Shown one piece after another: positions 7,318-14,886 of a stretch of DNA of 27,228 bases. A program made the position numbers and the translations under genes. The DNA comes from JALYUA01 sp038229875 (lineage in GTDB: Bacteria > Acidobacteriota > Thermoanaerobaculia > UBA5066 > Gp7-AA6): NCBI GenBank assembly GCA_038229875.1, contig JBBROA010000053.1:1-27228 (forward strand), in the 5' to 3' direction. Position 1 is the stretch's first letter. Each line of letters begins with the position of its first letter. Below the pieces are notes generated by a model. That model was not told the DNA's origin, did not search any database, and worked only from the letters and a program-made list of their open reading frames with translations.

Positions 7318-8967
7318 TTAAGACGTCTCGTCGCGGTTCAAGATCTCGTTGACCCGGGCGCCGAGTCGTGTGAGGCCTTCTGCCACGTCCGACCCGAGCG
7401 AAAAGCGGATGGCCCGGCGCCCCCGCTTCTTGAGCGCTCCGAGATCGCCCGCGGCCTGCGCCTCGATGACCCGCGCGAACCCCCAGGGCCTTCCCGGAAT
7501 CGGGACGTCATCCGCGGTCTCTTCCGTGAGCTGGAGGAAAACGCCCGTGTCCGGGCCTCCCTTATGGAGCTGGCCGGTCGAATGGAGAAAGCGGGGCCCG
7601 AACCCCGCCGTCGTGGCGACGTGTTTGGCCTCCCGGACCCGAAGGCGGAGCCGGTTCAACGCGGCCTCGTTCTCCGCGGTCGAGGGGATGTAAGCCATGA
7701 CGGAGAAGTAGTCCCCTGGCTTCATCGAGGCGAGAAGCTCTTCGAGCGCCGCAGGATCTCTCTGGTCCGCGGGCAGGGGCGCATTTCCTCCCGCCGATTC
7801 TCCGCCCTCGAGGATCTCGTTTGTTCCGTCCTTGGCTTCCTGCACATTCGGCTGGTCGAACGGATTGATTCCGAGAAGCTTCCCGGCAACCGCGGTCGCG
7901 AACTCCCAGCGGAACATCTCGGCCCCCAGGTCGAGAGCGTCTTTCACCTGGAAGCGGGCTACCGGGTGGCCGGCCTCCGCGAGCGGAGAGAGACGCGCGT
8001 CGTGCTCCATCTCCCGGTCCGGGGTGGCAATCGAGGCGAAGAAGCGGTCGTTGCCGTAGACGTCGGTCGTACCCGGAGTCTCCCCTTCGACGGGAAGGAT
8101 TCCCTTGCCCTCTTTCCCGGTGCTCTCGGCGACGAGCTGCTCGATCCACATCCCGAAGCGCGGGATCGGAGTCCCGACGTCGAACGTGAGCTTGTCGCGT
8201 CCCGCGAGCGCAAGCGACCCCATCGCGGCGCCGAGCGCCAGGCCCGGGTTCTCTTCCCCGGGGTTGCGGCAGGCCTGAACCATCGCGCGCGCCCGCCGCA
8301 GCAGCTCGGCGACGTCAATGCCCGCCAGGGCCGCGGGCACGATGCCGAAATTCGAAAGGGCCGAGTACCGACCCCCGATCATGGGATCCCCCGGGAAAAT
8401 CCGCCGGACGCCACGCCGCCCGGCTTCTTTTTCGAGCGCGGAGCCCGGATCGGTTATGACGAGGAACCGGTTCCCGGCCTTTTCGCCCAGCTCCGAGCGC
8501 GCCGCATCGTAGAAGTAGTCGAAAAAGATGTTGGGCTCGAGAGTCGAACCGGACTTCGAGGAGACCACGTACAGAGTTCGCGCCGGCGCGGCGCCCCGCG
8601 CCACTTCCAGGACGGCCTCGGGCGAGGTTGAGTCGAGCACTTCGAGAGCCGGATACCCGGAGCGGCGCGGGAAGGAATCGGCGAACACGAGCGGCGCGAG
8701 GCTCGACCCTCCCATCCCGAGCACGACGACGCGGTCCGCGTCGCGGGCGCAGGCGGCGGCGAATTCTTGGAGCTCTCTCGCGTCTTTTTCCATTCGATCC
8801 GCGATCGTGAGCCAGCCGAGCGCGCTCTCGATCGACTTTCGGTTGGCCGCGTCGTCCTTCCAGAGCGACCCGTCTGCCGACCAGATGCGGTCGACCGCAC
8901 GTTCCCGCAAAAGCCGGCGGATCGCCTCCTGATGCGCCTCCGCCGCCGGCCCGAGCTCGAACCTCAA
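7318..8967 (-). CDS. pgi: Glucose-6-phosphate isomerase
   Basis: A 549-residue double-SIS-domain isomerase interconverting glucose-6-phosphate and fructose-6-phosphate. Visible landmarks are GMGGSSL at 84-90, SSKSGST (phosphate-binding) at 136-142, GGRYSALS at 198-205 and the catalytic Glu281 in ESTGK. The sequence resembles the PGI half of the bifunctional transaldolase/phosphoglucose isomerase found in other bacteria more than classical E. coli Pgi. The only plausible start is TTG at 8967, overlapping the tal stop by 4 nt (TTGA), with no clear Shine-Dalgarno, so translation probably depends on tal. It brings fructose-6-phosphate made by transketolase and transaldolase back to glucose-6-phosphate, closing the cycle encoded by this operon. 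Confidence 0.94.
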   Translation of the reverse strand: MRFELGPAAEAHQEAIRRLLRERAVDRIWSADGSLWKDDAANRKSIESALGWLTIADRMEKDARELQEFAAACARDADRVVVLGMGGSSLAPLVFADSFPRRSGYPALEVLDSTSPEAVLEVARGAAPARTLYVVSSKSGSTLEPNIFFDYFYDAARSELGEKAGNRFLVITDPGSALEKEAGRRGVRRIFPGDPMIGGRYSALSNFGIVPAALAGIDVAELLRRARAMVQACRNPGEENPGLALGAAMGSLALAGRDKLTFDVGTPIPRFGMWIEQLVAESTGKEGKGILPVEGETPGTTDVYGNDRFFASIATPDREMEHDARLSPLAEAGHPVARFQVKDALDLGAEMFRWEFATAVAGKLLGINPFDQPNVQEAKDGTNEILEGGESAGGNAPLPADQRDPAALEELLASMKPGDYFSVMAYIPSTAENEAALNRLRLRVREAKHVATTAGFGPRFLHSTGQLHKGGPDTGVFLQLTEETADDVPIPGRPWGFARVIEAQAAGDLGALKKRGRRAIRFSLGSDVAEGLTRLGARVNEILNRDETS

Positions 8968-10097
8968 CGGGCCCCCACGGCCTGCTGCTTCTCCTGCAGC
9001 GTCTTCATGAGCGAGTCGTAGGAGTCCGAGAACTTGCGGATCCCCTCGTCCTCGAGCTCGCGGAAGATCGCCTTGTCGTCGATTCCGAGCTCGGTCAACC
9101 CGCGAAACGCGGCATGCGCGGCCTGCAGGTCGTCATGAATCCGCACCTTCGGATCGCCGTGATCCCGGTACGCTTCGAGAGTCTCGGGCGGCATCGTGTC
9201 CACGGTGTCGGGCGCTATCAGCGCTTCGACGTAATAGAGGTCCGGGAGCGCAGGGTTCTTGGTGGAAGTCGAGGCCCAGAGCGGCTTCTGGCGTTTCGCG
9301 CCCTTCCCGGCGAGCTTCGCGAACCTCGATCCGCCGAAGATCTCCTCGAAGGCCTGGAACGCGATCCGCGCGTTCGCGATGCCGATTTTCGATCGGAGGT
9401 CTTTCGCCAGCGCTCGATCCCGCTCGGTGCCGTCTTTCGCGCGCGCGTCGATCTTCTTGTCGGCCAGCGTGTCGACGCGGCTCACGAAGAAGCTCGCGAC
9501 AGACCGCACGCGATCGACCGGTTGCCCTGCCGCGACCCTCGCCTCCATTCCGGCGAGATACGCCTCCATCACCTCGCGGTATCGCTCGACGGAGAACAGG
9601 AGAGTGACGTTGATGTTGATTCCCTCCTCCAGGCACTGCCGGATCGCCGGCACGCATTCCTTCGTTCCCGGAATCTTGACCATCACGTTCGGTCGGTCGC
9701 ACGAGGTCCACAGCCGCCTCGCCTCCTCGACCGTCCCCTGCATGTCGAGCGCGAGGTGCGGGCCCACTTCGATCGAGACGAACCCGTCGTCCCCGCCCGT
9801 CCTCTCGAACACAGGCCGGAAGAGGTCCGCGGCGCGCTGGACGTCCTGGACTTCGAGGGCTTCGAAGACCCGGTACGTGTCCTTGCCCTCTCCCGCAAAA
9901 CGCCGCATGTCTTCGTCGTAGAGATCGCTGTCCGCGATGGCCTTCTGGAAGATCGTGGGATTCGAGGTCATGCCGGTCAGTCCGTCCTCGCGGATCATTT
10001 TTTCCAGCCGGCCGCTGGTGAAGAGGTCGCGGCGGATGTAGTCGTACCAGATGCTCTGGCCGAGCGCGTTCAAGCGCTGAAGCGGGTTTCCTGTCAT
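8964..10097 (-). CDS. tal: Transaldolase
   Basis: A 377-residue transaldolase of the long (tal/TalC-PGI related) type, transferring dihydroxyacetone units between sedoheptulose-7-phosphate and glyceraldehyde-3-phosphate. Key features are GLTGMTSNPTIF at 39-50, the Schiff-base Lys141 in VMVKIPGT, and the following INVTLLFS strand. Start ATG 10097 is preceded by GGGAG with 4 nt spacing and overlaps the rpiB stop (ATGA); the longer open frame to 10319 is rpiB antiphase sequence. The C-terminus ends with a TGA that overlaps the TTG of pgi. The pgi frame is offset by -1 from tal, so a single frameshift would produce the fused Tal-PGI enzyme known elsewhere. Confidence 0.95.
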   Translation of the reverse strand: MTGNPLQRLNALGQSIWYDYIRRDLFTSGRLEKMIREDGLTGMTSNPTIFQKAIADSDLYDEDMRRFAGEGKDTYRVFEALEVQDVQRAADLFRPVFERTGGDDGFVSIEVGPHLALDMQGTVEEARRLWTSCDRPNVMVKIPGTKECVPAIRQCLEEGININVTLLFSVERYREVMEAYLAGMEARVAAGQPVDRVRSVASFFVSRVDTLADKKIDARAKDGTERDRALAKDLRSKIGIANARIAFQAFEEIFGGSRFAKLAGKGAKRQKPLWASTSTKNPALPDLYYVEALIAPDTVDTMPPETLEAYRDHGDPKVRIHDDLQAAHAAFRGLTELGIDDKAIFRELEDEGIRKFSDSYDSLMKTLQEKQQAVGAR

Positions 10098-10573
10098 GAC
10101 ACTCCCTTCTGGTCGAAGACGCCCCTGCAGGCGTCGGTCTCGATCTGCTGGATCTTGGCCACGCGGCGGACATGCCGCTCGGCCCCCGAGAATCTTGCGG
10201 CGAGATACGCGCGCAGGACATCGCCCGCAAGGGCCGGGCCGATCACGCGCGCGCCGAGGCAGATCACGTTCATATCGTCGTCCTCGACTCCCTGCCGCGC
10301 CGAAAACGTGTCGTGACACAGGGCCGATCGGATGCCCGGGACCTTCGTCGCCGCGACGGAGGCGCCGACGCCGCTGCCACAGACGACGATCCCGCGCTCC
10401 GATTCGCCGCTTCGGACCGATGCCGCCACCGCTCGGGCGAAATCGGGGTAGTCGACCGGCGCGGTGCTGTTCGTCCCGAAATCGATGGGCTCGTGCCCGG
10501 CCTCACGGACGATCCGCAGGACGTCGGCCTTCAGCGGGAATCCGGCGTGATCGAAGCCGACCGCCACCTTCAC
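10094..10573 (-). CDS. rpiB: Ribose-5-phosphate isomerase B
   Basis: A 159-residue RpiB/LacAB-family isomerase converting ribulose-5-phosphate to ribose-5-phosphate. It shows DHAG at 8-11, the catalytic Cys65 in VVCGSGVG (64-70 region), and the MNVICLGARVIG strand typical of RpiB. Length is about normal (150-160). The GTG at 10573 overlaps the tkt TGA (GTGA) and is chosen over upstream in-frame codons because the family begins with this K-V-A-V-G-F-D-H strand. The C-terminal overlap with tal is ATGA. RpiA is not present in the window; RpiB is the isomerase this operon supplies. Confidence 0.95.
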   Translation of the reverse strand: MKVAVGFDHAGFPLKADVLRIVREAGHEPIDFGTNSTAPVDYPDFARAVAASVRSGESERGIVVCGSGVGASVAATKVPGIRSALCHDTFSARQGVEDDDMNVICLGARVIGPALAGDVLRAYLAARFSGAERHVRRVAKIQQIETDACRGVFDQKGVS

Positions 10574-12582
10574 GCGAACAGGGCCTTCGCCTTTTTGACG
10601 ACGTTCTCGACCGAGAATCCGAGCTCTCTTAAGACGACCTCTCCCGGCGCGGAGGCCCCGTAGCGGTCGATCGTCACCGTGTCCCCGCGGTCCCCAACCC
10701 AGCGGTGCCATCCGAGGGACACCCCGGCCTCGATCGCGAGGCGGGCGCCGATCGACCGCGGGAGGACCTCGTCGCGATACGCCGCGTCCTGCTCCGAGAA
10801 AATTTCCCAGGAAGGCATCGAGACCACCCGCGTGGAGACGCCCTCCGCCTCCAGCTTCTCTCGGGATTCGAGGGCGAGCGCAACCTCAGAACCGGTTGCG
10901 ATCAGGATCAGGCGGGGAGGTTTAGCGGAACCCTCCGCGAGGATGTACGCCCCCCGAGCGAGGCCCGACGCGGGCGCGAACTTCGTCCGGTCGATCACGG
11001 GGAGCTTCTGGCGGCAGAGCACGAGGCCCACGGGGCCGGATGTCCGACCCATGATCACGCGCCACGCCTCCACCGCTTCGTTCGCGTCGCCCGGGCGGAT
11101 GACCGTCATCCGGGGCATGGCGCGGAGGGAAGAGAGGTGCTCGACGGGCTGGTGGGTCGGTCCATCTTCCCCGAGCCCGATCGAGTCGTGCGTCCAGACG
11201 AAGATGTCGGGAAGCTCGTTCAAGGCCGCGAGGCGCACGGAGGGCCGCATGTAATCCGAGAAGCAGAAGAACGTCGCGACGAACGGTCGCAGTCCGCCGT
11301 GGTACGAGATTCCGTTCGCAATCGCTCCCATCGCGTGCTCGCGTACTCCGAAATGGAGGTTTCGGCCCGTGCCGTTCCCCGCCTCGAAGCTCGCGTACTT
11401 CTTGAGGTTGGTATTCGTGGAGGTCCCCAGATCCGCGTCGCCGCCGATCAGCCACGGAACCGTGTCGGCGATCGCGTTCATCGCTTTGCCCGCGGCGGTC
11501 CGGGTCGCCTCTTTCTCGCCGGCCGCAAATTGCGGCAGTTTCGCGTCCCATCCTTCCGGAAGCTCTCCCGTCATCCACCGCTTCCAGTCGAGGGCGAGCT
11601 CGGGATACTTCGCGGCATATTTCCCGAAACGCTCCTGCCAGTCCGAATGGACCGCTGTTCCCCGGGTGACCGCCTCCCGAAAATGGTCGAGGGACTCGGG
11701 CGGCACGTAGAACGGCTCTTCCCACTCCCAGCCGAGCGCCTTCTTGGTCCGCGCCACTTCTTCGACGCCGAGGGGGCTTCCGTGCGCCTCGCTGGTGCCC
11801 CCCTTGTTCGGTGACCCGTAACCGAGCGTGGTCTTGACAATGATGAGCGACGGGCGGCTCACCTCCGCAATGGCCGCTCCGATCGCGTTGTCGATCGCGT
11901 CCAGGTCAGTGTTGCCGTTGTCGACTCGGAGAACCTGCCAGTTGTACGCCTCGTAGCGGCGGCCGACATCCTCCGTGAACGTGACCGAGGTCGGGCCGTC
12001 CAGAGTCACCTGATTGGAATCGTAGAGGTACACGAGCTTTCCCAGGCCGAGATGACCGGCGAGGGACGACGCCTCGCTCGAAATCCCCTCCATCAAGTCG
12101 CCGTCGGAGACCAGGGCGAAGGTCCGGTGATTCACGATTTCGTGATCCGGCCGGTTGAAATGCGACGCGAGCATCCGCTCCGCAATCGCCATTCCGACCG
12201 CGTTGGCGGTCCCCTGACCGAGCGGACCCGTCGTCGCCTCGACCCCGGGCGTGTCGAGATACTCCGGGTGTCCCGGCGTCCGGCTTCCCCACTGCCGGAA
12301 CTTCTTCAAGTCGTCGAGCGTCAGGTCGTACCCCGTCAGGTGGAGCAGGCAGTAGAGCAACATGCACCCGTGGCCGGCGGACAGGACGAAGCGATCCCGA
12401 TCGGGCCACTTCGGGTCCGCCGGGTCGTGCTTCAGGTATTTCTGCCACAGCACGTACGCCATCGGCGCCGCCCCGAGGGGCAGGCCCGGATGCCCGGATT
12501 CCGCCTTCTGCACCGCGTCTATAGCGAGTGTCCGGATAGTGTCGACGCAGAGGGCGTCCAGAGATTTTGCAACGGTGCTCAC
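10570..12582 (-). CDS. tkt: Transketolase
   Basis: A 670-residue thiamine-diphosphate enzyme moving two-carbon units between pentose, tetrose, heptose and hexose phosphates. It has the N-terminal ESGHPGLPLG (His31), the thiamine-diphosphate/metal motif SDGDLMEG at 159-166 ending in DSNQ (188-191), and GVREHAM at 412-418 with the catalytic Glu415. Size and domain order (PP, Pyr, C-terminal) are complete. The start is set at GTG 12582, which follows a GAGAGGGA purine run and matches family length. The open frame continues to 12654 but that part looks like leader. It is first in the operon and probably transcribed from the -10 box near 12655. Confidence 0.96.
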   Translation of the reverse strand: MSTVAKSLDALCVDTIRTLAIDAVQKAESGHPGLPLGAAPMAYVLWQKYLKHDPADPKWPDRDRFVLSAGHGCMLLYCLLHLTGYDLTLDDLKKFRQWGSRTPGHPEYLDTPGVEATTGPLGQGTANAVGMAIAERMLASHFNRPDHEIVNHRTFALVSDGDLMEGISSEASSLAGHLGLGKLVYLYDSNQVTLDGPTSVTFTEDVGRRYEAYNWQVLRVDNGNTDLDAIDNAIGAAIAEVSRPSLIIVKTTLGYGSPNKGGTSEAHGSPLGVEEVARTKKALGWEWEEPFYVPPESLDHFREAVTRGTAVHSDWQERFGKYAAKYPELALDWKRWMTGELPEGWDAKLPQFAAGEKEATRTAAGKAMNAIADTVPWLIGGDADLGTSTNTNLKKYASFEAGNGTGRNLHFGVREHAMGAIANGISYHGGLRPFVATFFCFSDYMRPSVRLAALNELPDIFVWTHDSIGLGEDGPTHQPVEHLSSLRAMPRMTVIRPGDANEAVEAWRVIMGRTSGPVGLVLCRQKLPVIDRTKFAPASGLARGAYILAEGSAKPPRLILIATGSEVALALESREKLEAEGVSTRVVSMPSWEIFSEQDAAYRDEVLPRSIGARLAIEAGVSLGWHRWVGDRGDTVTIDRYGASAPGEVVLRELGFSVENVVKKAKALFA

Positions 12583-12627
12583 GAGTCCCTCTCTTTCGCG
12601 GCCGCAGAGTGATCGGGTTTTAGAGGC

Positions 12628-12639
12628 TCGGGCGCCCGA
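12628..12639. promoter_or_regulatory. 12-bp perfect palindrome in tkt leader (operator candidate)
   Basis: TCGGGCGCCCGA is fully self-complementary. It lies between the tkt -10-like box and the start codon, at about +9 to +20 of the predicted transcript. The position suits a repressor site, but no protein is known to bind it. Confidence 0.3.
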
Positions 12640-12654
12640 CCCCGATCCGTCCAA

Positions 12655-12660
12655 ATCTTA
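12655..12660 (-). promoter_or_regulatory. -10-like box (TAAGAT) upstream of tkt
   Basis: TAAGAT on the minus strand, within the most AT-rich stretch of the gap, would start a transcript near 12648 with a ~65-nt leader. No matching -35 hexamer is seen at 16-18 nt. Confidence 0.35.
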
Positions 12661-12703
12661 TTACGGGCATCGCCCGGAGGCGGATTCGCGAAACCGCCCG
12701 AGT

Positions 12704-12731
12704 CGGGAGCCGGGAGCCGGGAGCCGGGAAT
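12704..12731. repeat. Heptamer tandem repeat (GGGARYC family), 4 units
   Basis: Three CGGGAGC units and one CGGGAAT unit run head to tail at exactly 7-bp spacing. A related array in the opposite orientation lies at 16181-16215. Confidence 0.75.
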
Positions 12732-12810
12732 CGGGGCGAAAGAGCCGCGTTCGTGCAATGTCCCGTTCGCCGCCTCCCCGTTCCCCTCGTCTCTGGGAGA
12801 GAATCCGTCC

Positions 12811-14874
12811 GTGGCTTCCCGGGTCGTGCATCAGAACGCCGGCGGATCCGGCTGTCCGCCCCGGCTGGTCTGGACGGCGGCGGCGCTGCGGGACCGCGAG
12901 CGCCGCCTCGCGCTCGAGTGGCTCGAGACCGACGGACTGGGCGGTTACGCCTGCGGGACGATCGCGGGCGCCCGGACGCGGCGGGAGCACGGCTGGTACG
13001 TCCCGGCGATTCCGCCTCCTCGCCGCCGCTGGGTCTTCGTTTCGGGGTGCGAGGAGACCGTCACGGCCGGCGGGAGTGGGACCGGAATTTCGACCCAGAT
13101 CTACCGCGACGCCGTCTACCCGGAAGGCGACCTCCACTTAACCGAGTTCGCGCTCGACCCCTTTCCGGAGTGGACCTACGAAACCGACACGTTCTCTCTG
13201 CAGCGGACACTCTGTCTCGTGCGGGACCGGTCGATCACAATCGTCCGCTATCGCAATACCGGCGAGCGTCCGCTCAAGCTTTCGGTGCGTCCTCTCCTGC
13301 GATTTCACAGCGCCCACGAGCTCCGCTCCGAGCGCGACGAGATCGACCTCGCGACCGAGATCCGCGGGGAAGTTTCGTGGGTCCGGCCCGCGGCGTTTCT
13401 GCCCCGGCTCTACCTTCGCGGGGTGGGCTCGGAAACCGAAGACGCGCCTCTCTGGTACCGCTCGTTCTTCTACCCGCGGGACGCCGAGAGCGGTCTGGAC
13501 GCGACGGAAGATCTCTGGAGCCCTCTGCGCTGGACCTGGACACTCGAGCCGCGTGCGGACGCGTGGGTGCTGTTTTCCCGGGAGGAAGTCGCGAGCGACC
13601 CGCGGCATCTCCTCGAAGCGGAGCGGCGGCGGCGCGCTTCGTTTCCGCGCTCCGGAGACCTGCTCTTCGACGAGATAGCTCGCCGGGCCGAGACGTTCTT
13701 AGTCGACGGGGACGACCGGGAAGCGTCGATCATCGCCGGCTTCCCGGCCCTGGCCGACCATGGACGCGACGCGATGATCGCGGCGCCGGGACTCGCGCTC
13801 GCCACGGGCCGGTTCGGGGCCGCGGCCCGCGTCGTCAACTCGTTTGCGGCGATGCGCCGCGACGGCCTGATCCCGGCGCGGTTCGCGAGCGAGGAGGGGC
13901 GGCCCGAATACGACTCCGCCGACGCCCCGCTCTGGCTCATCCTCGCGGTCGAGTGGTTCGGGCGCTGGCGCCGCAACCCGACGCGGCCCTCTCCGCTTCT
14001 CGGCATGGTGCGTTCTGTCCTGGAGGCCTATCGGACCGGCACGCGCTTCGGGATCCGAGTGGCGGCAGACGAGCTCGTCGAGGTCGGCGGGGCGCCGGGC
14101 CGCGCCCTCACCTGGATGGACGCGGTGGTGGACGGAGAGCCGGTCACGCCGCGCACCGGACGGCCGGTCGAGCTTCAGGCCCTCTGGCACGCGGCATTGA
14201 AGTCGGCCGCCCGGCTGGAGCGTCTCGCGGGAGAATCCGCGCGCGCCCGCGACCTCGAGACTTCCGCGTGGAAGGTGGCCCGCCGGTTCAACGAGACGTT
14301 CTGGTCGGCCGAACACGAATACCTTTACGACGTCGTGAACGACGACGGCCCGGACGCGACTCTGCGCCCGAACCAGATACTCGCCGTATCCCTCTCCGAC
14401 GACCTGCTGCCCCCGCATCGCGCGCGGGCCGTTTACGTCGCCGTCCGCGACCGGCTGCTGACACCGTTCGGGCTGCGCACGCTCGATCCGGCCGACCCGA
14501 GATACCTCGGAAGCGGAGGCGGAGACGAGAGCGAATCGCAGCGGGCCGCTCACCAGGGCTCCGTCTGGCCCTGGCTGACGGGCGCTTTCGCCGACGCCCA
14601 CTTTCGGGTTCTCGGAAGGAACGCGGAATCGCTCCGCACGTTTCGGATGTGGCTCGCTCCCCTGCGCGCTTACGTACGCGACGCGGGCCTCGGCTCGATC
14701 CCCCAGCGATTCGACGGAGACGCCCCTCACTGGCCGCGCGGGTCGCGGGCGTGCGCGGCGAGCGTCGCGGAAGTGTCTCGCGCGCTCGTCCTTCATCTTC
14801 GCGACGACCTCGCGCCGCCGCGCGAACCGTCCGATACCGCCGAGCGCGAGGGGTCCCCCGCCGCCGCCCCCTGA
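12811..14874 (+). CDS. Glycogen debranching enzyme (amylo-alpha-1,6-glucosidase type)
   Basis: A 687-residue two-domain bacterial/archaeal debranching enzyme that removes alpha-1,6 branch residues of glycogen. The N-terminal domain opens with EWLETDGLGGYACGT at 36-50, the usual signature of this family. The (alpha/alpha)6 barrel half shows YDSADAPLW near 367, LTWMDA near 433, PVELQALW, RPNQILAVS and HQGSVWPW, ending with FDGD.PHWPRG and a SVAEV helix. The acidic residue of LTWMDA is the likely catalytic acid by analogy. GTG 12811 is preceded by GGGAGAGA at about 10 nt. The last ~18 residues are a low-complexity tail. It is first of four same-strand genes; the glycosyltransferase follows after 12 nt, which fits joint glycogen metabolism. 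Confidence 0.92.
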   Translation: MASRVVHQNAGGSGCPPRLVWTAAALRDRERRLALEWLETDGLGGYACGTIAGARTRREHGWYVPAIPPPRRRWVFVSGCEETVTAGGSGTGISTQIYRDAVYPEGDLHLTEFALDPFPEWTYETDTFSLQRTLCLVRDRSITIVRYRNTGERPLKLSVRPLLRFHSAHELRSERDEIDLATEIRGEVSWVRPAAFLPRLYLRGVGSETEDAPLWYRSFFYPRDAESGLDATEDLWSPLRWTWTLEPRADAWVLFSREEVASDPRHLLEAERRRRASFPRSGDLLFDEIARRAETFLVDGDDREASIIAGFPALADHGRDAMIAAPGLALATGRFGAAARVVNSFAAMRRDGLIPARFASEEGRPEYDSADAPLWLILAVEWFGRWRRNPTRPSPLLGMVRSVLEAYRTGTRFGIRVAADELVEVGGAPGRALTWMDAVVDGEPVTPRTGRPVELQALWHAALKSAARLERLAGESARARDLETSAWKVARRFNETFWSAEHEYLYDVVNDDGPDATLRPNQILAVSLSDDLLPPHRARAVYVAVRDRLLTPFGLRTLDPADPRYLGSGGGDESESQRAAHQGSVWPWLTGAFADAHFRVLGRNAESLRTFRMWLAPLRAYVRDAGLGSIPQRFDGDAPHWPRGSRACAASVAEVSRALVLHLRDDLAPPREPSDTAEREGSPAAAP

Positions 14875-14880
14875 TACCTT
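14875..14880 (+). promoter_or_regulatory. TANNNT box 6 nt before glycosyltransferase start
   Basis: TACCTT follows the debranching-enzyme stop directly and lies 6 nt before GTG 14887, where no Shine-Dalgarno sequence is seen. The spacing equals that at two other genes in the window. The match is weak, and ordinary coupling to the upstream gene is equally possible. Confidence 0.25.
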
Positions 14881-14886
14881 CTCGGC

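Larger units (their letters stand above)
12583..12810. other. Divergent regulatory gap between tkt and the glycogen operon
   Basis: This 228-bp gap must hold the promoters of two carbohydrate operons. On the tkt side there is a -10-like box and a 12-bp palindrome; in the middle there is a heptamer array. The promoter of the debranching-enzyme operon is not obvious by eye. Confidence 0.6.

Noticed and set aside
4298..8631. Two long plus-strand frames (695 and 757 codons) opposite zwf, gnd and pgi
   Set aside because: Both are antisense shadows of genes with intact catalytic motifs, and their translations look like random high-GC sequence.
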